A stretch of DNA of 64,000 bases, from positions 1 to 64,000 of the forward strand of contig NZ_JANIDW010000001.1 of the NCBI RefSeq assembly GCF_026385475.1, in the 5' to 3' direction. Below the pieces are notes generated by a model. The model saw only the letters and a program-made list of their open reading frames with translations, made no database searches and was not told the origin of the DNA. A program made the translations under genes and the position numbers. Positions 53,354-63,880 of this stretch are shown piece by piece (positions within the stretch are counted from its first letter, which is position 1; each line of letters opens with the position of its first letter). The stretch comes from Bombella saccharophila (GTDB lineage: Bacteria > Pseudomonadota > Alphaproteobacteria > Acetobacterales > Acetobacteraceae).

Positions 53354-54031
53354 CTATTGCACGATGACTGGTACGGATAATGCAGGGGCCTGAGGCGTAA
53401 GAGGCGGTAAGACAACAACAGAATGGAACATATTCAGCGTTGCAATGGAGAGTGGTCCCATTTGTGCGGGGCTTTGGCGTGTCAAGGTGATGACCCCTTG
53501 TTGTGAGATGGGGAGGAGTACAGTGCGCGGGCGAGGCCCTAAAATGACGTGTTGTGTAAAGCCTGCGGTGCTGACGGTGAGGCTTTGCCCTGTTTGTTGG
53601 TTAGCATCAACCAAAGGTAAGGCTGCGAGGCGTATGCGGTTATCCTTTAGGGCAGCGAGTAAAGCAGGTTTTTGGTTGTTAGGGATCGTGCTGCTTGCAA
53701 GAGCATTTTCAGCTTCATGAGGGGGGAGCATGGACAGAACGAGTGCCCCTTGCGTGATGGGGATTGTTTGTTGGATCACACGCGGCTGCGGGGGCGTTGA
53801 TGGCGCTGGGGGATGAGCATTAAAAGCAAGAACAGCTCCCCCCAGGCCCGCGACTGCTGCTGCAAGGGCAGCAGGCCGCCAAAGAGGAGATTTTTTAGGC
53901 TCTGGTGTTGGGGAGGGGGATTGTGGCTCCATCATGTAACCATGTCGCATTATTTGGGGCTGCACTACAAGATGTTGATGAGGATGATGGTTTTTGTTGT
54001 CATGATACCTTGTGAGAAAAGCTTGCATCAC
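53354..54031 (-). CDS. Small membrane protein upstream of the AAA+ locus
   Basis: A protein of up to 225 residues. An alternative ATG at 53935 gives about 193 residues and is plausible, because the first 32 are His/Asn/Gln-rich and look non-coding. One membrane helix lies near residues 50-70 ([17 protein letters not shown]); the rest is presumably periplasmic with a beta-rich domain ([14 protein letters not shown]). A Pro-rich linker precedes it. It lies 136 bases upstream of the AAA+ gene on the same strand. The spacer 53218-53353 shows no clear promoter to me. Confidence 0.65.
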   Translation of the reverse strand: MMQAFLTRYHDNKNHHPHQHLVVQPQIMRHGYMMEPQSPSPTPEPKKSPLWRPAALAAAVAGLGGAVLAFNAHPPAPSTPPQPRVIQQTIPITQGALVLSMLPPHEAENALASSTIPNNQKPALLAALKDNRIRLAALPLVDANQQTGQSLTVSTAGFTQHVILGPRPRTVLLPISQQGVITLTRQSPAQMGPLSIATLNMFHSVVVLPPLTPQAPALSVPVIVQ

Positions 54032-54082
54032 TTGTGGCTCTGTCGTATCAGGAAGGTGTTTTCACTTTCCGTTCTTTTGGGG

Positions 54083-54108
54083 GGTGGCCCGGCTGGGCCG
54101 CCTTTTTT
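54083..54108 (+). terminator. Intrinsic terminator in the leader of the rimP-nusA operon
   Basis: GGTGGCCC (54083-54090), a four-base loop and GGGCCGCC (54095-54102) form a full 8-bp stem counting one G-U pair, with six T directly after. It lies 63 bases before the likely rimP start, so readthrough would have to be controlled. Confidence 0.78.
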
Positions 54109-54171
54109 GTTTTGGATCACTTTTCCACCACGCCGGAGGGTTCTGGCCAGTCAAACGTAGAGCATGAGGGG

Positions 54172-54774
54172 GTGTCCTCTCATGGGATTCGTCGTCTTAG
54201 TGGGTTGGAGGCGCGTATTGCCGACCGCATTGCCCCGACATTGGCTGATATGGGGTACGAGCTTGTGCGGCTTTCTGTCCTAGGGCATGAGACACCAACC
54301 GTGCAGGTTATGGCTGATCGTGCTGATGGCTCGCTCATCAGCGTTGATGATTGTGAGCAGATCAGCCATGCAGTTGGTGCGGTGCTGGATGTGGATGATC
54401 CTATACCGGGTGCGTGGATGTTGGAGGTCTCTTCCGCAGGGATAGACCGGCCTCTTACTCGTGCGAAGGATTGGGAGCGTTTTGCAGGGCATCTGGCAAA
54501 AGTGGAGCTGGATGTTCCTTTAGAGGGCCGGAAGCGTTTTGCAGGGATCGTTCTTGGCACGCGTGAGGGCGTCGGATTGCTCCGGTTGGATGATGGACAA
54601 GATGTGGCTTTGCCGTTGGATGATATGCGTAAGGCACGCCTTGTCTTGACTGATGAGTTGATTGAGGCAAGTGCTGTGCTGGCTGGCATAGCGCAAGAAG
54701 AAGAGGCTGAGCTTGGCGGTAAACCCCGTCGTGCGCCAAAATTGAAACCCAAAAAGCCGGGGAAGAAGAGTTGA
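54172..54774 (+). CDS. rimP: Ribosome maturation factor RimP
   Basis: A 200-residue protein needed for 30S subunit assembly. The RimP signatures are [34 protein letters not shown] and [10 protein letters not shown] longer frame reaches 54034 but crosses a terminator hairpin at 54083-54108 and its first 46 residues do not resemble RimP. GTG 54172 is the earliest reasonable start; a TTG at 54205 is also possible. The C-terminus is Lys/Pro rich. It precedes nusA. Confidence 0.85.
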   Translation: MSSHGIRRLSGLEARIADRIAPTLADMGYELVRLSVLGHETPTVQVMADRADGSLISVDDCEQISHAVGAVLDVDDPIPGAWMLEVSSAGIDRPLTRAKDWERFAGHLAKVELDVPLEGRKRFAGIVLGTREGVGLLRLDDGQDVALPLDDMRKARLVLTDELIEASAVLAGIAQEEEAELGGKPRRAPKLKPKKPGKKS

Positions 54775-54808
54775 TGACCCGTCTTATGCTGGTTGGAGGT
54801 CCGATCTA

Positions 54809-56383
54809 ATGGACACATCTGTTACCCGTCCTGAATTGCTTTTGGTTGCTGATGCCGTCTCGCGGGAGAAGAATATTGACCGTGAGCAAGTGTTGGAAGC
54901 CATGGAGCAAGCCATCCAAAAGGCTGGCCGTGCGAAATATGGGCATGAGAAAGATATTCGTGCCACGATCGACCGTAAAAGCGGTGAGGTGCGCCTAAGC
55001 CGTTGGACGGAAGTGGTCGAGACGGTTGAGAATGAGGATTCTCAGATTCCATTGCGAATTGCACAGAAAATTAAGCCAGAAATTCAGGTAGGGGAGTTTA
55101 TTGTTGACCCGCTCCCGCCGATCGATTTTGGGCGTATCGCTGCGCAGACGGCTAAGCAGGTTATTGTTCAGCGTGTGCGGGAATATGAGCGCAAACGTCA
55201 ATATGATGAGTTTAAAGACCGTGTTGGCGAGGTGATTAACGGGACGGTCAAGCAGACTGAGTATGGCAATCTGATGGTTGAATTGGGTGGCCATGCTGAA
55301 GGGCTGTTGCGCCGGGATGAGCTGATTCCTCGTGAATCCTTCCGTAATTCTGATCGGATTCGTGCTTATATTTATGATGTGCGCGATGAGCCGCGCGGGC
55401 CGCAAATCTTTCTTTCCCGGACGCATCCAGGTTTCTTAGCAAAGCTTTTTGCTCAAGAAGTCCCTGAGATCTACGATGGGATTATCGAGATTAAAGCTGT
55501 AGCGCGTGACCCTGGCTCGCGGGCTAAAATGGCTGTCGAATCGCGGGATCAGTCGATTGACCCGGTAGGGGCATGTGTGGGGATGCGTGGTTCGCGCGTG
55601 CAAGCTGTTGTGGCGGAATTGCAGGGCGAGAAGATCGATATCATCCCCTGGAGTGCACAGGCAGCGACCTTTGTTGTGAATGCTCTTGCGCCTGCTGAAG
55701 TGACCAAAGTGGTGATGGATGAAGATGCAGGGCGCGTTGAGGTTGTGGTTCCTGATGAGCAGCTCTCCCTTGCCATTGGGCGGCGGGGGCAGAATGTACG
55801 TCTGGCCAGCCAGTTGACCCGATGGGATATCGACATTCTTACAGAGGCTGAAGAATCGGAGCGCAGACAGGAGGAGTTCCGTAAGCGCAGCAGCCAGTTT
55901 GTTGATGAGCTGGATGTTGATGATGTGATCGCTGGCTTGCTGGTGACGGAGGGTTATCATTCGGTTGAGGATCTCGCCTATGCCGATCCCGCGGAGCTTC
56001 ATGATATTGAAGGTTTTGATGAATCGGTCGCTGAGGAGCTGATGGCGCGTGCGAATGATTATCTCGCCGGCCGGGAGCGCGCGTTGGATGAACGGCGTCG
56101 CGAGCTTGGTGTGACGGATGATCTTGTCGCGTTGAATGCGTTCTCCCTGCAGGTGCTTGTTGAGCTGGGTGAGAAAGGCATCAAAACACTGGATGATCTT
56201 GCTGATCTTGCCGCTGATGAGTTGATTGAGCTTCTTGGCGGTGACGAACCGCTGGAGGAAGCGGAAGCCAATGAGATTATCATGGCGGCTCGTGCGCATT
56301 GGTTTGAGGATGATGAGGAGAACTCTTCATCAGATGCGGCTGCAGAAGGAGCCATTCGTGAAGGAGACTCGGGTCACGCTTGA
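54809..56383 (+). CDS. nusA: Transcription elongation/termination factor NusA
   Basis: A 524-residue factor with GGAGG nine bases before the ATG. An N-terminal RNA polymerase-binding domain (about 1-130) is followed by S1 (V-I-N-G-T-V-K-Q-T-E-Y-G), then KH1/KH2 with R-G-S-R-V-Q-A-V and G-R-R-G-Q-N-V-R-L-A-S-Q-L. Two helix-hairpin-helix repeats are in the C-terminal third (Y-H-S-V-E-D-L-A and I-K-T-L-D-D-L-A). The gene starts 34 bases after rimP and overlaps ylxR/ylxQ by 26 bases. NusA commonly autoregulates this operon. Confidence 0.96.
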   Translation: MDTSVTRPELLLVADAVSREKNIDREQVLEAMEQAIQKAGRAKYGHEKDIRATIDRKSGEVRLSRWTEVVETVENEDSQIPLRIAQKIKPEIQVGEFIVDPLPPIDFGRIAAQTAKQVIVQRVREYERKRQYDEFKDRVGEVINGTVKQTEYGNLMVELGGHAEGLLRRDELIPRESFRNSDRIRAYIYDVRDEPRGPQIFLSRTHPGFLAKLFAQEVPEIYDGIIEIKAVARDPGSRAKMAVESRDQSIDPVGACVGMRGSRVQAVVAELQGEKIDIIPWSAQAATFVVNALAPAEVTKVVMDEDAGRVEVVVPDEQLSLAIGRRGQNVRLASQLTRWDIDILTEAEESERRQEEFRKRSSQFVDELDVDDVIAGLLVTEGYHSVEDLAYADPAELHDIEGFDESVAEELMARANDYLAGRERALDERRRELGVTDDLVALNAFSLQVLVELGEKGIKTLDDLADLAADELIELLGGDEPLEEAEANEIIMAARAHWFEDDEENSSSDAAAEGAIREGDSGHA

Positions 56384-57023
56384 AGAATGCATCCTCGATA
56401 GTATTGATGACGGTCCGGTTAAGAAGGGGCGTATAGTGTCTTCCCAGCGGCGTTGTCTTATCACGCGGACCCACGATGAGCCGCATCATATGTTGCGTTT
56501 TGTCGTTGGGCCGGAGGGGCAGATAGTGGCAGATCTCGCCGCACGTTTGCCTGGGCGTGGTATGTGGTTGTGTGCAAACCGTGCTGTGTTAGAGGATGCG
56601 CAGCTTCCAAGGGTTTTTTCACGCGCAGCGCGGCAAAAGCTGGACGTCCCTGTTGGTCTTGTAGGATATATCAAGGATGGTTTGGCAAAGCGTCTCCTGG
56701 ATGGTATCAGTCTGGGCCGACGCGCTGGTGAAGCGGTTTGTGGGTTCCAGAAATGCCGGGAACGTATTGTTGCTGGCAAAGTCGGGGTTGTTATTTGTGC
56801 AGCAGGTGCGAGTCAGGATGAGGTGGCTCGTCTGCTTTCGGGGCATCGGGATCTCCCGGTGGTCTGGGTGCCAGGGCGTATCCTGGCAGCGTCATTTGGG
56901 CGCGATCGTGCCGTTTATGCGGTGATGGCTCCTGGTGCGCTGGCAGAACGACTAAAGGCGGAATATAAGAGATTTGCGGGGGTGGCTGAATATACACCTC
57001 TGGGCCTCAATATGGGGCAGTAA
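56358..57023 (+). CDS. YlxR/YlxQ-like RNA-binding protein
   Basis: A 221-residue protein from GTG 56358 with AAGGAG six bases upstream, overlapping nusA. Residues about 20-100 are a YlxR (DUF448) domain: [21 protein letters not shown], and L-P-G-R-G-M-W-L. Residues about 105-200 form an L7Ae/L30e-like YlxQ domain with I-S-L-G-R-R-A-G and an I-C-A-A-G-A-S-Q-D segment. The two domains are separate genes in Firmicutes and fused in Alphaproteobacteria. It probably binds RNA or ribosomes. Confidence 0.9.
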   Translation: MKETRVTLEECILDSIDDGPVKKGRIVSSQRRCLITRTHDEPHHMLRFVVGPEGQIVADLAARLPGRGMWLCANRAVLEDAQLPRVFSRAARQKLDVPVGLVGYIKDGLAKRLLDGISLGRRAGEAVCGFQKCRERIVAGKVGVVICAAGASQDEVARLLSGHRDLPVVWVPGRILAASFGRDRAVYAVMAPGALAERLKAEYKRFAGVAEYTPLGLNMGQ

Positions 57024-57039
57024 GGGACAGGCAGAGACT

Positions 57040-59760
57040 ATGAGCGACGGCAACGAGCGCAACCAGAGTGGAACTCCAAAGGGGACAACGCCTAAAGAAG
57101 GGCAGAGCAAAAGCTCTGGTCGCCTTTCTTTGCGGCCTGCGGGGCGTAAGGAGGTCGGGCGGACTGTAGAGGCTGGCTCTGTAAGGCAGAGCTTCAGCCA
57201 CGGACGCTCTAAGGAAGTCCGTGTTGAGGTGCGTAAGCCTAAACGGAATAATGCAGGCGGGGCGCGTGGCAGCCGCAGTGCGACAGGGGTGCGCGGGCTA
57301 ACTGTTTCGGAGCAGGAGAAGCGTCAGCGTGTCCTCGCCGAGGAAGCAGCACGGCGTGAGGCGGAAGAGGAAGCCCGTCGTGAAGCAGAGACGATTCGCA
57401 TCCGCTCCGCAGCGGAGGAAGAGGCACGGAAGAAGGCCGAAGCCGAAAGTAAGCGTGTAGCGGAAGAGGAAGAAGCAAAGGCGCGTGCTGCGGAAGAGAA
57501 AGCCCGCAAGGCTGAAGCGGCAGCGCGTCGGAAAGAGGCTGAGCAACAAGTACCCCCGCCTTTGACGAGTTCTAGTGCAGGTGGTGTCCAGCTTGCTGAG
57601 CCAACAAAGCGGCTCCGTCCATTGGCAGAGCGCGCTATTATGCCGAGTCGCCCTGTAAATACAGCCACGCCTTCCTCTCGGGCATCTTCGGAGCGTCCTA
57701 GTGGGAATGAGACGCTGCATTTGCGTGGTCGTGCAGCAGCGGTGGCAGCTGCGGGAGATGATGAGGGCGGTACAACATCACGTCGTGGTGGTGGTGCGCG
57801 TCGTTCTGCTCCTCAGTCGCGTCGTTCTTCTTCACCGCGGCGGGGTGGTGCGGGGCAGGATCGTCGCTCTGGTCGGATTGATGTGCGGGCCGCTATTGAG
57901 GGTGATGATGGTAAGACACGCTCTCTAGCTTCTGTTCGCCGTCAGCGGGACCGGGAACGGCGGCAAGCGGAGTTGGAGCGTTTGCGCTCTGACCAAGTGC
58001 GTGTGGTGCGCGATGTGACGGTGCCGGAGACCATTACCGTAGGTGAGCTGGCAAACCGTATGGCTGCTCGTCAGGGTGAAGTTATCAAGACGCTTATGAA
58101 GATGGGCGTGATGGCCACTGCGGCCCAGAGCATTGATGGTGATACTGCTGAGCTTGTTGTGAGTGAGTTCGGGCATCGCATTAAGCGTGTGGCTGATAGC
58201 GATGTTGAGCTTGGCATTGAGGGCATTGAGGATAAACCAGAGGACATGAAGCCGCGTCCGCCGGTTGTGACGGTGATGGGCCATGTTGACCATGGGAAGA
58301 CCTCCTTGCTGGATGCGTTGCGGACCACGGATGTGGCTCATGGTGAGGCTGGGGGGATTACTCAGCATATCGGGGCGTATCAGGTAACGGTGCCTTCTGG
58401 GCAGAAGGTGACTTTCATCGACACGCCGGGCCATGAAGCCTTTACCTCCATGCGGGCGCGTGGTGCCTCTGTGACGGATATTGTGGTGTTGGTGGTAGCC
58501 GCGGATGACGGCGTGATGCCGCAGACGATTGAGGCTATCAAACATGCCAAAGCTGCTAATGCGCCGATTATTGTGGCGATTAACAAGATTGATAAGCCCG
58601 GTGCGAATCCAGACCGTGTGCGGACTGAGCTGCTAAACCACGAGATTGTGGTTGAGAGTATGAGCGGTGATACGCAGGAGGTTGAGGTTTCTGCGCTTAA
58701 GCGGGAAGGGTTGGATAAACTCTTAGAAGCTATCCTTCTGCAAGCTGAGATTTTGGACCTGAAGGCGAACCCGAATCGCATTGCAGAGGGTGCCGTGATT
58801 GAGAGCCGTTTGGACCGTGGTCGTGGCTCTGTTGCGACTGTTCTCGTGCAGAAGGGGACGCTCAACCGGACGGATATTGTGGTTGCCGGTGCGCATTGGG
58901 GCCGTGTTCGTGCCTTGTTGGATGACCACGGCAAGCAGATTAAAAAGGCTGGTCCGTCTGTCCCTGTAGAGATTTTGGGGATGAGCGGTGTGCCTGATGC
59001 CGGGGCGCCTTTTGTTGTTGTCGATAGTGAGAATCGGGCGCGTGAGATTAGCGCGTTCCGCCAGCGCAAGGCGCAAGAGAAAGTTGCGGCGATGCAGGTG
59101 GCAGCGCGTGGCACGCTGGACCAGATGTTGGCGCGGATTCAAGCAGGCGAGCAGAAGGAAGTGGCTTTGGTCGTCAAAGCCGATGTGCAAGGCTCTGCTG
59201 AGGCGATTCAAGCAACGGTCGAGAAGTTGTCTCATGAGGAAGTGGCTGTGCGTGTGCTGAATGCCACTGTGGGGCAAATCACTGAGAGTGACGTGCAGCT
59301 TGCTAAAGCCTCCAATGCTGTGATTATCGCCTTCAATGTGCGTGCCACAGTGCAGGCGCGTGAGCTGGCCCAGCGTGATGGTGTGGATATTCGCTATTAC
59401 TCCATCATTTATCAGGTGGCTGATGATGTGGAGACGCTGGTTAAAGGCCGCATCGCGCCGAAACATCGTGAGAAGTTCCTTGGTTATGCGGAGATTCGTC
59501 AGGTCTTTAATATTACCAAGGTGGGTAAGGTCGCTGGTTGTTATGTGACGGAAGGTGTTGTCAAGCGCGGCTGTGGCGTGCGGCTGTTGCGCGACAATGT
59601 GGTCATCCATGAGGGTGAGCTAAGCCAGCTGAAACGCTTTAAGGATGATGTCCGCGAAGTGGCACATAACTATGAGTGTGGTCTTTCCTTCGCAGGGTAT
59701 AATGACCTGCGCGAGGGCGATGTCGTGGAATGTTTTGAGATGGAAGAGATTCCCGCTTGA
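57040..59760 (+). CDS. infB: Translation initiation factor IF-2
   Basis: A 906-residue GTPase that places initiator tRNA on the 30S subunit. The N-terminal about 340 residues are a charged, Ala/Glu/Arg-rich helical region followed by a Ser/Arg/Gly-rich stretch. The G domain has [17 protein letters not shown] and N-K-I-D motifs, then the beta barrels and C2 domain with [12 protein letters not shown]. Start at ATG 57040 is 16 bases after the YlxRQ stop. It overlaps rbfA by four bases. Confidence 0.96.
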   Translation: MSDGNERNQSGTPKGTTPKEGQSKSSGRLSLRPAGRKEVGRTVEAGSVRQSFSHGRSKEVRVEVRKPKRNNAGGARGSRSATGVRGLTVSEQEKRQRVLAEEAARREAEEEARREAETIRIRSAAEEEARKKAEAESKRVAEEEEAKARAAEEKARKAEAAARRKEAEQQVPPPLTSSSAGGVQLAEPTKRLRPLAERAIMPSRPVNTATPSSRASSERPSGNETLHLRGRAAAVAAAGDDEGGTTSRRGGGARRSAPQSRRSSSPRRGGAGQDRRSGRIDVRAAIEGDDGKTRSLASVRRQRDRERRQAELERLRSDQVRVVRDVTVPETITVGELANRMAARQGEVIKTLMKMGVMATAAQSIDGDTAELVVSEFGHRIKRVADSDVELGIEGIEDKPEDMKPRPPVVTVMGHVDHGKTSLLDALRTTDVAHGEAGGITQHIGAYQVTVPSGQKVTFIDTPGHEAFTSMRARGASVTDIVVLVVAADDGVMPQTIEAIKHAKAANAPIIVAINKIDKPGANPDRVRTELLNHEIVVESMSGDTQEVEVSALKREGLDKLLEAILLQAEILDLKANPNRIAEGAVIESRLDRGRGSVATVLVQKGTLNRTDIVVAGAHWGRVRALLDDHGKQIKKAGPSVPVEILGMSGVPDAGAPFVVVDSENRAREISAFRQRKAQEKVAAMQVAARGTLDQMLARIQAGEQKEVALVVKADVQGSAEAIQATVEKLSHEEVAVRVLNATVGQITESDVQLAKASNAVIIAFNVRATVQARELAQRDGVDIRYYSIIYQVADDVETLVKGRIAPKHREKFLGYAEIRQVFNITKVGKVAGCYVTEGVVKRGCGVRLLRDNVVIHEGELSQLKRFKDDVREVAHNYECGLSFAGYNDLREGDVVECFEMEEIPA

Positions 59761-60212
59761 AGAAACGACCATCCTTTGATTTGTTAACCCCGGCAGGTGA
59801 GAATCCTGTCGGGCCGAGTACGCGCCAACTTCGCGTTGCGGAGGAGGTGCGGCATGTCTTGGCGGAGGTGTTCGCGCGGACGGAGTTCCGGGACCCGGAG
59901 CTTTACGGCGTTACCATTACGGTAACGGAAGTGCGTGTCTCGCCGGATTTCCGCCATGCAACGGTGTTTGTAACCCGGTTGGGGCGTGATGATGTCGAGG
60001 CTGTTTTGCCTGCGTTAAAGCGTGTTGCGCCCTTTTTGCGTAAGCGTCTTGCCACTGCTTTGCGGTTGCGGACTGTGCCGGAATTGCATTTTCAGCCTGA
60101 TATATCGTTAGAGCATGCTATGGAGGTGGAAACGATTCTGCGCTCTCCAGAGGTTCAGCGTGATTTAAAGGCTGGGAGCCGTGATTCGTCTAATTCTGAT
60201 GATGCAGAATAA
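59757..60212 (+). CDS. rbfA: Ribosome-binding factor A
   Basis: A 151-residue KH-fold protein for 16S rRNA maturation in the cold. The start is TTG 59757, whose TTGA overlaps the infB stop; no ATG is nearby. It has [12 protein letters not shown], the [20 protein letters not shown] segment and P-E-L-H-F-Q-P-D. The N-terminal R-Q-L-R-V-A-E is typical of the family. It lies eight bases before truB, and the C-terminal tail is acidic. Confidence 0.92.
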   Translation: MKKRPSFDLLTPAGENPVGPSTRQLRVAEEVRHVLAEVFARTEFRDPELYGVTITVTEVRVSPDFRHATVFVTRLGRDDVEAVLPALKRVAPFLRKRLATALRLRTVPELHFQPDISLEHAMEVETILRSPEVQRDLKAGSRDSSNSDDAE

Positions 60213-60220
60213 GGCGCGTT

Positions 60221-61195
60221 ATGGCGCGTAAGACAGGGCGCGATATACATGGCTGGTTGATTCTTGATAAGCCATTAGGGCCGAGCTCTACAGCGATGGT
60301 AAGCCGGGTGTTACGCCTTTTTGATGGGCGCAAGGCCGGGCATGGGGGGACGCTGGACCCGTTGGCTTCTGGCGTTTTGCCTATTGCTTTTGGTAAGGCT
60401 ACGAGCACGATTCCTTATATTATGGATGCGACAAAGCGGTATCGCTTTACGTTATCTTTTGGGGAAAGTCGTACAACGGATGACCGTGAGGGCGAGGTCC
60501 TTGCGCGCTCTGATAAACGGCCATCTGATGAGGAGATACGGGCTGTTCTTCCTGCATTATGTGGGGATGTGATGCAGGTGCCGCCTGTGTTTTCTGCCCT
60601 GCGTGTGGGGGGGCAACGTGCTTACGACCTAGCCCGTGCAGGTCGCCCACCAGATTTGCCGCCTCGCCCAGCGCGGATCGATTCGATTACGCTGATCGAG
60701 CGGCCAGATGCGGATAGAGCTGTGTTTGAGGTACAGTCGGGCAAGGGTGTTTATATGCGCTCTTTAGCACGGGATATTGCTCTAGCTTGTGGCACGGTAG
60801 GGCATATCTCGGCCCTACGGCGGACGAAGTGTGGGCCGTTTGATCTCTCTCATGCTTATGAGATTGAGCAGTTAGCACTAGACAAATCGGCCGAAACTAG
60901 AGACAAGGCATATGCCCTTCCGGTTCCTTTGCTGGATGCGGCGACCGCGCTGGTCGACATCCCGGCGTTGGCCGTTACAGAAGCAGAGGGGAAGGCCCTG
61001 ATTTGTGGGCAAGCGGTGACGTTGGCTCATCTTGAAGGGGACGTGCCTGCTAATATGGAGGATGTTCCATTATGGCGGGTTACGGTAGAGGGGCATGTTA
61101 TCGGGCTGTGCCGGGCGGCTGAAGGGCGGTTACGGGCAGTCAGAATGTTGGAAAACCATTTGTTTTTTGGAGAACACGATGTCGATCACTGCTGA
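60221..61195 (+). CDS. truB: tRNA pseudouridine(55) synthase
   Basis: A 324-residue enzyme making pseudouridine 55 in tRNA. The catalytic Asp is in [33 protein letters not shown], and [11 protein letters not shown] match TruB, with a C-terminal PUA-like part. The gene overlaps rpsO by 17 bases, so the last codons of truB lie in the rpsO translation start region. Confidence 0.93.
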   Translation: MARKTGRDIHGWLILDKPLGPSSTAMVSRVLRLFDGRKAGHGGTLDPLASGVLPIAFGKATSTIPYIMDATKRYRFTLSFGESRTTDDREGEVLARSDKRPSDEEIRAVLPALCGDVMQVPPVFSALRVGGQRAYDLARAGRPPDLPPRPARIDSITLIERPDADRAVFEVQSGKGVYMRSLARDIALACGTVGHISALRRTKCGPFDLSHAYEIEQLALDKSAETRDKAYALPVPLLDAATALVDIPALAVTEAEGKALICGQAVTLAHLEGDVPANMEDVPLWRVTVEGHVIGLCRAAEGRLRAVRMLENHLFFGEHDVDHC

Positions 61196-61448
61196 ACGCC
61201 GCAGCCAGCTTATTGCTGAATATCGTCGCGCTGAGGATGATACAGGCTCCCCGGAAGTGCAGGTTGCCCTGCTGACAGAGCGGATTGTGAATCTTACCGA
61301 GCATATGAAGACCCATAAAAAGGACTTCCATTCCCGCCGTGGGTTGTTGATGCTTGTTGGGCGCCGTCGCGCGCTGTTGGATTATCTAAAGCGTAAGAGC
61401 GAAGAGCGTTATAAGACGTTGATTGAGCGTCTTGGATTGCGTCGCTAA
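61179..61448 (+). CDS. rpsO: 30S ribosomal protein S15
   Basis: An 89-residue protein from ATG 61179 with TTGGAG upstream, inside the end of truB. The S15 motifs [23 protein letters not shown], and [13 protein letters not shown] are present. It binds 16S rRNA early in 30S assembly and often represses its own mRNA. A terminator follows and pnp is next, as in many bacteria. Confidence 0.97.
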   Translation: MSITAERRSQLIAEYRRAEDDTGSPEVQVALLTERIVNLTEHMKTHKKDFHSRRGLLMLVGRRRALLDYLKRKSEERYKTLIERLGLRR

Positions 61449-61462
61449 AGGTTTATCCATAG

Positions 61463-61490
61463 CCCGGGGAGGTGGTAGTGCCTCTCCGGG
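61463..61490 (+). terminator. Terminator-like hairpin after rpsO
   Basis: CCCGGGGAGG, an eight-base loop and CCTCTCCGGG pair over ten positions with one mismatch, then TTTGGTCTT. The weak T tract makes partial readthrough into pnp likely. Confidence 0.65.
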
Positions 61491-61553
61491 TTTGGTCTTG
61501 TGCTATAGCCGCCAGGGAACGCTTTTTCTCGGCGTTTCAGGCCACATGGTGTC

Positions 61554-61573
61554 ATGATACGCTGATGTATCAT
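61554..61573 (+). promoter_or_regulatory. pnp leader hairpin
   Basis: ATGATAC, a six-base loop and GTATCAT are a perfect 7-bp repeat about 80 bases before the pnp start. In E. coli a long pnp leader stem is cut by RNase III for autoregulation; this one could play a related role, but it is short. The 205-base spacer 61449-61653 holds only these hairpins. Confidence 0.45.
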
Positions 61574-61653
61574 CCTCGCCATGCCGTCCGAAACGCTGTT
61601 CGAGACTGGGGCTAGCAGGGGCGCTGTTATAATTGCTTCCGGAGGAAGACAGA

Positions 61654-63804
61654 ATGTTTGATAATTATTTTCGTAAAGAAATTGAATGGGCGGGCCGTCC
61701 GCTTGTGTTCGAGACGGGGAAGATTGCCCGTCAGGCCGATGGTGCGGTTGTGGTCACGTATGGTGATACAGTCGTGTTATGTACTGCTGTAGGGGCCAAG
61801 ACGGTAAAGCCGGGGCAGGATTTCTTCCCTCTGACAGTGAATTATCAGGAGAAAGCTTACGCCGCGGGGAAGATTCCGGGTGGGTTCTTCAAGCGGGAAG
61901 GCCGTCCTTCTGAGCATGAGGTGCTGGCGTCTCGTTTAATTGACCGTCCGATTCGTCCGCTTTTCCCAGATAATTTCCGTAACGAAGTACAGGTCGTGGC
62001 GACTGTTTTAAGCCATGATATGGAGAATGATCCGGCTCTGGTCTCGCTCATCGGTTGTTCTGCGGCGTTGACATTGTCGGGTATTCCCTTCTTTGGTCCG
62101 GTTGGGGCGGCGCGCATTGGTCGTCTTGATGGCAAATTTGTTGTCAATCCGACCCTGAGCGAGGTGACTGATAGCAGTTTGGACCTCGTTGTAGCAGGGA
62201 CGGCTGAAGGCGTGTTGATGGTTGAGTCTGAGGCGCAAGAGCTCTCCGAGGAGGAGATGCTTGAGGCCGTCATGCTGGGCCATACGGCCTTCCAACCTGT
62301 GATTGATGCGATTATTGACCTTGCCGAGCATGCGGCACGCGCACCGTGGGATTTGCCGGAGATTTCCAAAGAGGAAGTGGCTCTGCGCAAGCGTGTTGAT
62401 AAGGTGGGTAATAAGCTGATTGCCGAAGCCTATAAGGAGCGCAGCAAGCAAGCGCGGATGGAAAAGGTCGCTGCTGCGCGTGAGAAGATTGTTGCGACGC
62501 TGGAGGAAGAGGGTTTTGACCCTGAGCTTGCCAAGCCGATGATTAAGGATTTGGAAGCGCAGGTGGTGCGTGGTGCCATCTTAAAGACCGGCATCCGTAT
62601 TGATGGTCGCGATACAAAGACAGTGCGTCCTATCATGGCGGAAGTTGGTGTGCTGCCGCGCTCTCATGGGTCGGCTCTCTTTACCCGTGGGGAGACGCAG
62701 GCTCTTGTTGTGGCGACCTTGGGCACAGGCCAGGATGAGCAGGTGATTGATGCGTTGGAGGGGGAATATCGCTCCCGCTTTATGCTGCATTACAACTTCC
62801 CGCCTTTCTCCGTTGGGGAATGTGGTCGTATGGGTTCACCGGGGCGGCGCGAGATTGGCCATGGTAAGTTGGCATGGCGTGCGATTAATCCGCTTCTTCC
62901 TTCTAAGGAGGAGTTCCCTTACACATTGCGTGTTGTCTCTGAGATTACAGAGAGTAACGGCTCTTCCTCTATGGCGACTGTGTGCGGGACCTCTCTCTCC
63001 CTGATGGATGCGGGTGTGCCGATGCCACGTCCTGTGGCAGGGATTGCGATGGGTCTGATTAAAGAAGAGCGCGGTCATGCTGTGCTGACGGACATTTTGG
63101 GTGATGAGGATCATCTTGGGGATATGGACTTCAAGGTGGCAGGGACATCTGAGGGTGTGACAGCCTTGCAGATGGACATCAAGATTACCTCCATCACGCC
63201 AGAGATTATGAAGGTTGCTTTGGAGCAGGCGCGGGAAGGGCGGTTGCATATCCTCGGTGAGATGAGCAAGGCTCTGGCTGAAGGCCGGACAGATGTTGCC
63301 GGTAATGCGCCGAAAATTACCACGATGACGGTGCCTGTGGCGAAGATTCGCGATGTAATCGGCTCGGGTGGAAAAGTTATTCGCGAGATTGTTGAATATT
63401 CCGGTGCGAAGGTCGATATCGGGGATGATGGCGTCATTAAGATCGCCGCTGCCAATGATGAACAGGCGCAAAAAGCCATTAGTCGGATTGAAGGCATCGT
63501 AGCAGAGCCGGAAATTGGCCGGATTTATGATGGTAAGGTCGTTAAAACGGCTGATTTTGGAGCGTTTGTTAATTTCCTTGGCCCTAAAGATGGTCTAGTT
63601 CATATCTCTGAGCTGGCCGAGGGCCGTGTGGGGCGGACGACAGATGTTGTCAAACAAGGTGATGTTGTTAAGGTCAAGGTGATTGGCTTTGATGATCGTG
63701 GTAAGGTGAAGCTTTCCATGCGTGTTGTGGACCAAGAGACTGGTGAGGATATTACCGAGACTGTCGGTGCTAAGCCGGGTCGTCCACGCCGTGATGCGGA
63801 GTAA
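61654..63804 (+). CDS. pnp: Polynucleotide phosphorylase
   Basis: A 716-residue 3'-5' exoribonuclease, the phosphorolytic core of RNA decay, from ATG 61654 with GGAGGAAG upstream. Two RNase PH-like domains (about 1-220 and 300-530) flank a helical linker; G-R-P-S-E-H-E and G-M-G-L-I-K-E sit in them. A KH domain with [11 protein letters not shown] follows, then S1 with [12 protein letters not shown] and V-H-I-S-E-L. Typical length. Confidence 0.97.
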   Translation: MFDNYFRKEIEWAGRPLVFETGKIARQADGAVVVTYGDTVVLCTAVGAKTVKPGQDFFPLTVNYQEKAYAAGKIPGGFFKREGRPSEHEVLASRLIDRPIRPLFPDNFRNEVQVVATVLSHDMENDPALVSLIGCSAALTLSGIPFFGPVGAARIGRLDGKFVVNPTLSEVTDSSLDLVVAGTAEGVLMVESEAQELSEEEMLEAVMLGHTAFQPVIDAIIDLAEHAARAPWDLPEISKEEVALRKRVDKVGNKLIAEAYKERSKQARMEKVAAAREKIVATLEEEGFDPELAKPMIKDLEAQVVRGAILKTGIRIDGRDTKTVRPIMAEVGVLPRSHGSALFTRGETQALVVATLGTGQDEQVIDALEGEYRSRFMLHYNFPPFSVGECGRMGSPGRREIGHGKLAWRAINPLLPSKEEFPYTLRVVSEITESNGSSSMATVCGTSLSLMDAGVPMPRPVAGIAMGLIKEERGHAVLTDILGDEDHLGDMDFKVAGTSEGVTALQMDIKITSITPEIMKVALEQAREGRLHILGEMSKALAEGRTDVAGNAPKITTMTVPVAKIRDVIGSGGKVIREIVEYSGAKVDIGDDGVIKIAAANDEQAQKAISRIEGIVAEPEIGRIYDGKVVKTADFGAFVNFLGPKDGLVHISELAEGRVGRTTDVVKQGDVVKVKVIGFDDRGKVKLSMRVVDQETGEDITETVGAKPGRPRRDAE

Positions 63805-63813
63805 GTTGTGTGT

Positions 63814-63838
63814 GGAGGGGGACATGATGTCCCTCTCC
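63814..63838. terminator. Hairpin after pnp
   Basis: GGAGGGGGAC, a five-base loop and GTCCCTCTCC pair fully with one G-U. No T-run follows, so it may be a processing or stability hairpin more than a strong terminator. Confidence 0.55.
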
Positions 63839-63880
63839 GTAGGGTTGTTTGTGGTTGAGTAGTGGGGACGTCTGACCTCT

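Noticed and set aside
53936-54171. tRNA-fMet gene upstream of rimP, as in E. coli metY
   Set aside because: No T-loop GTTCGA or cloverleaf could be found; only a terminator hairpin is present.
54034-54171. 46-residue N-terminal extension of RimP
   Set aside because: It would cross the terminator at 54083-54108 and does not resemble RimP.
55436-56299. Long - strand frame opposite nusA
   Set aside because: Shadow of a conserved gene; composition not protein-like.
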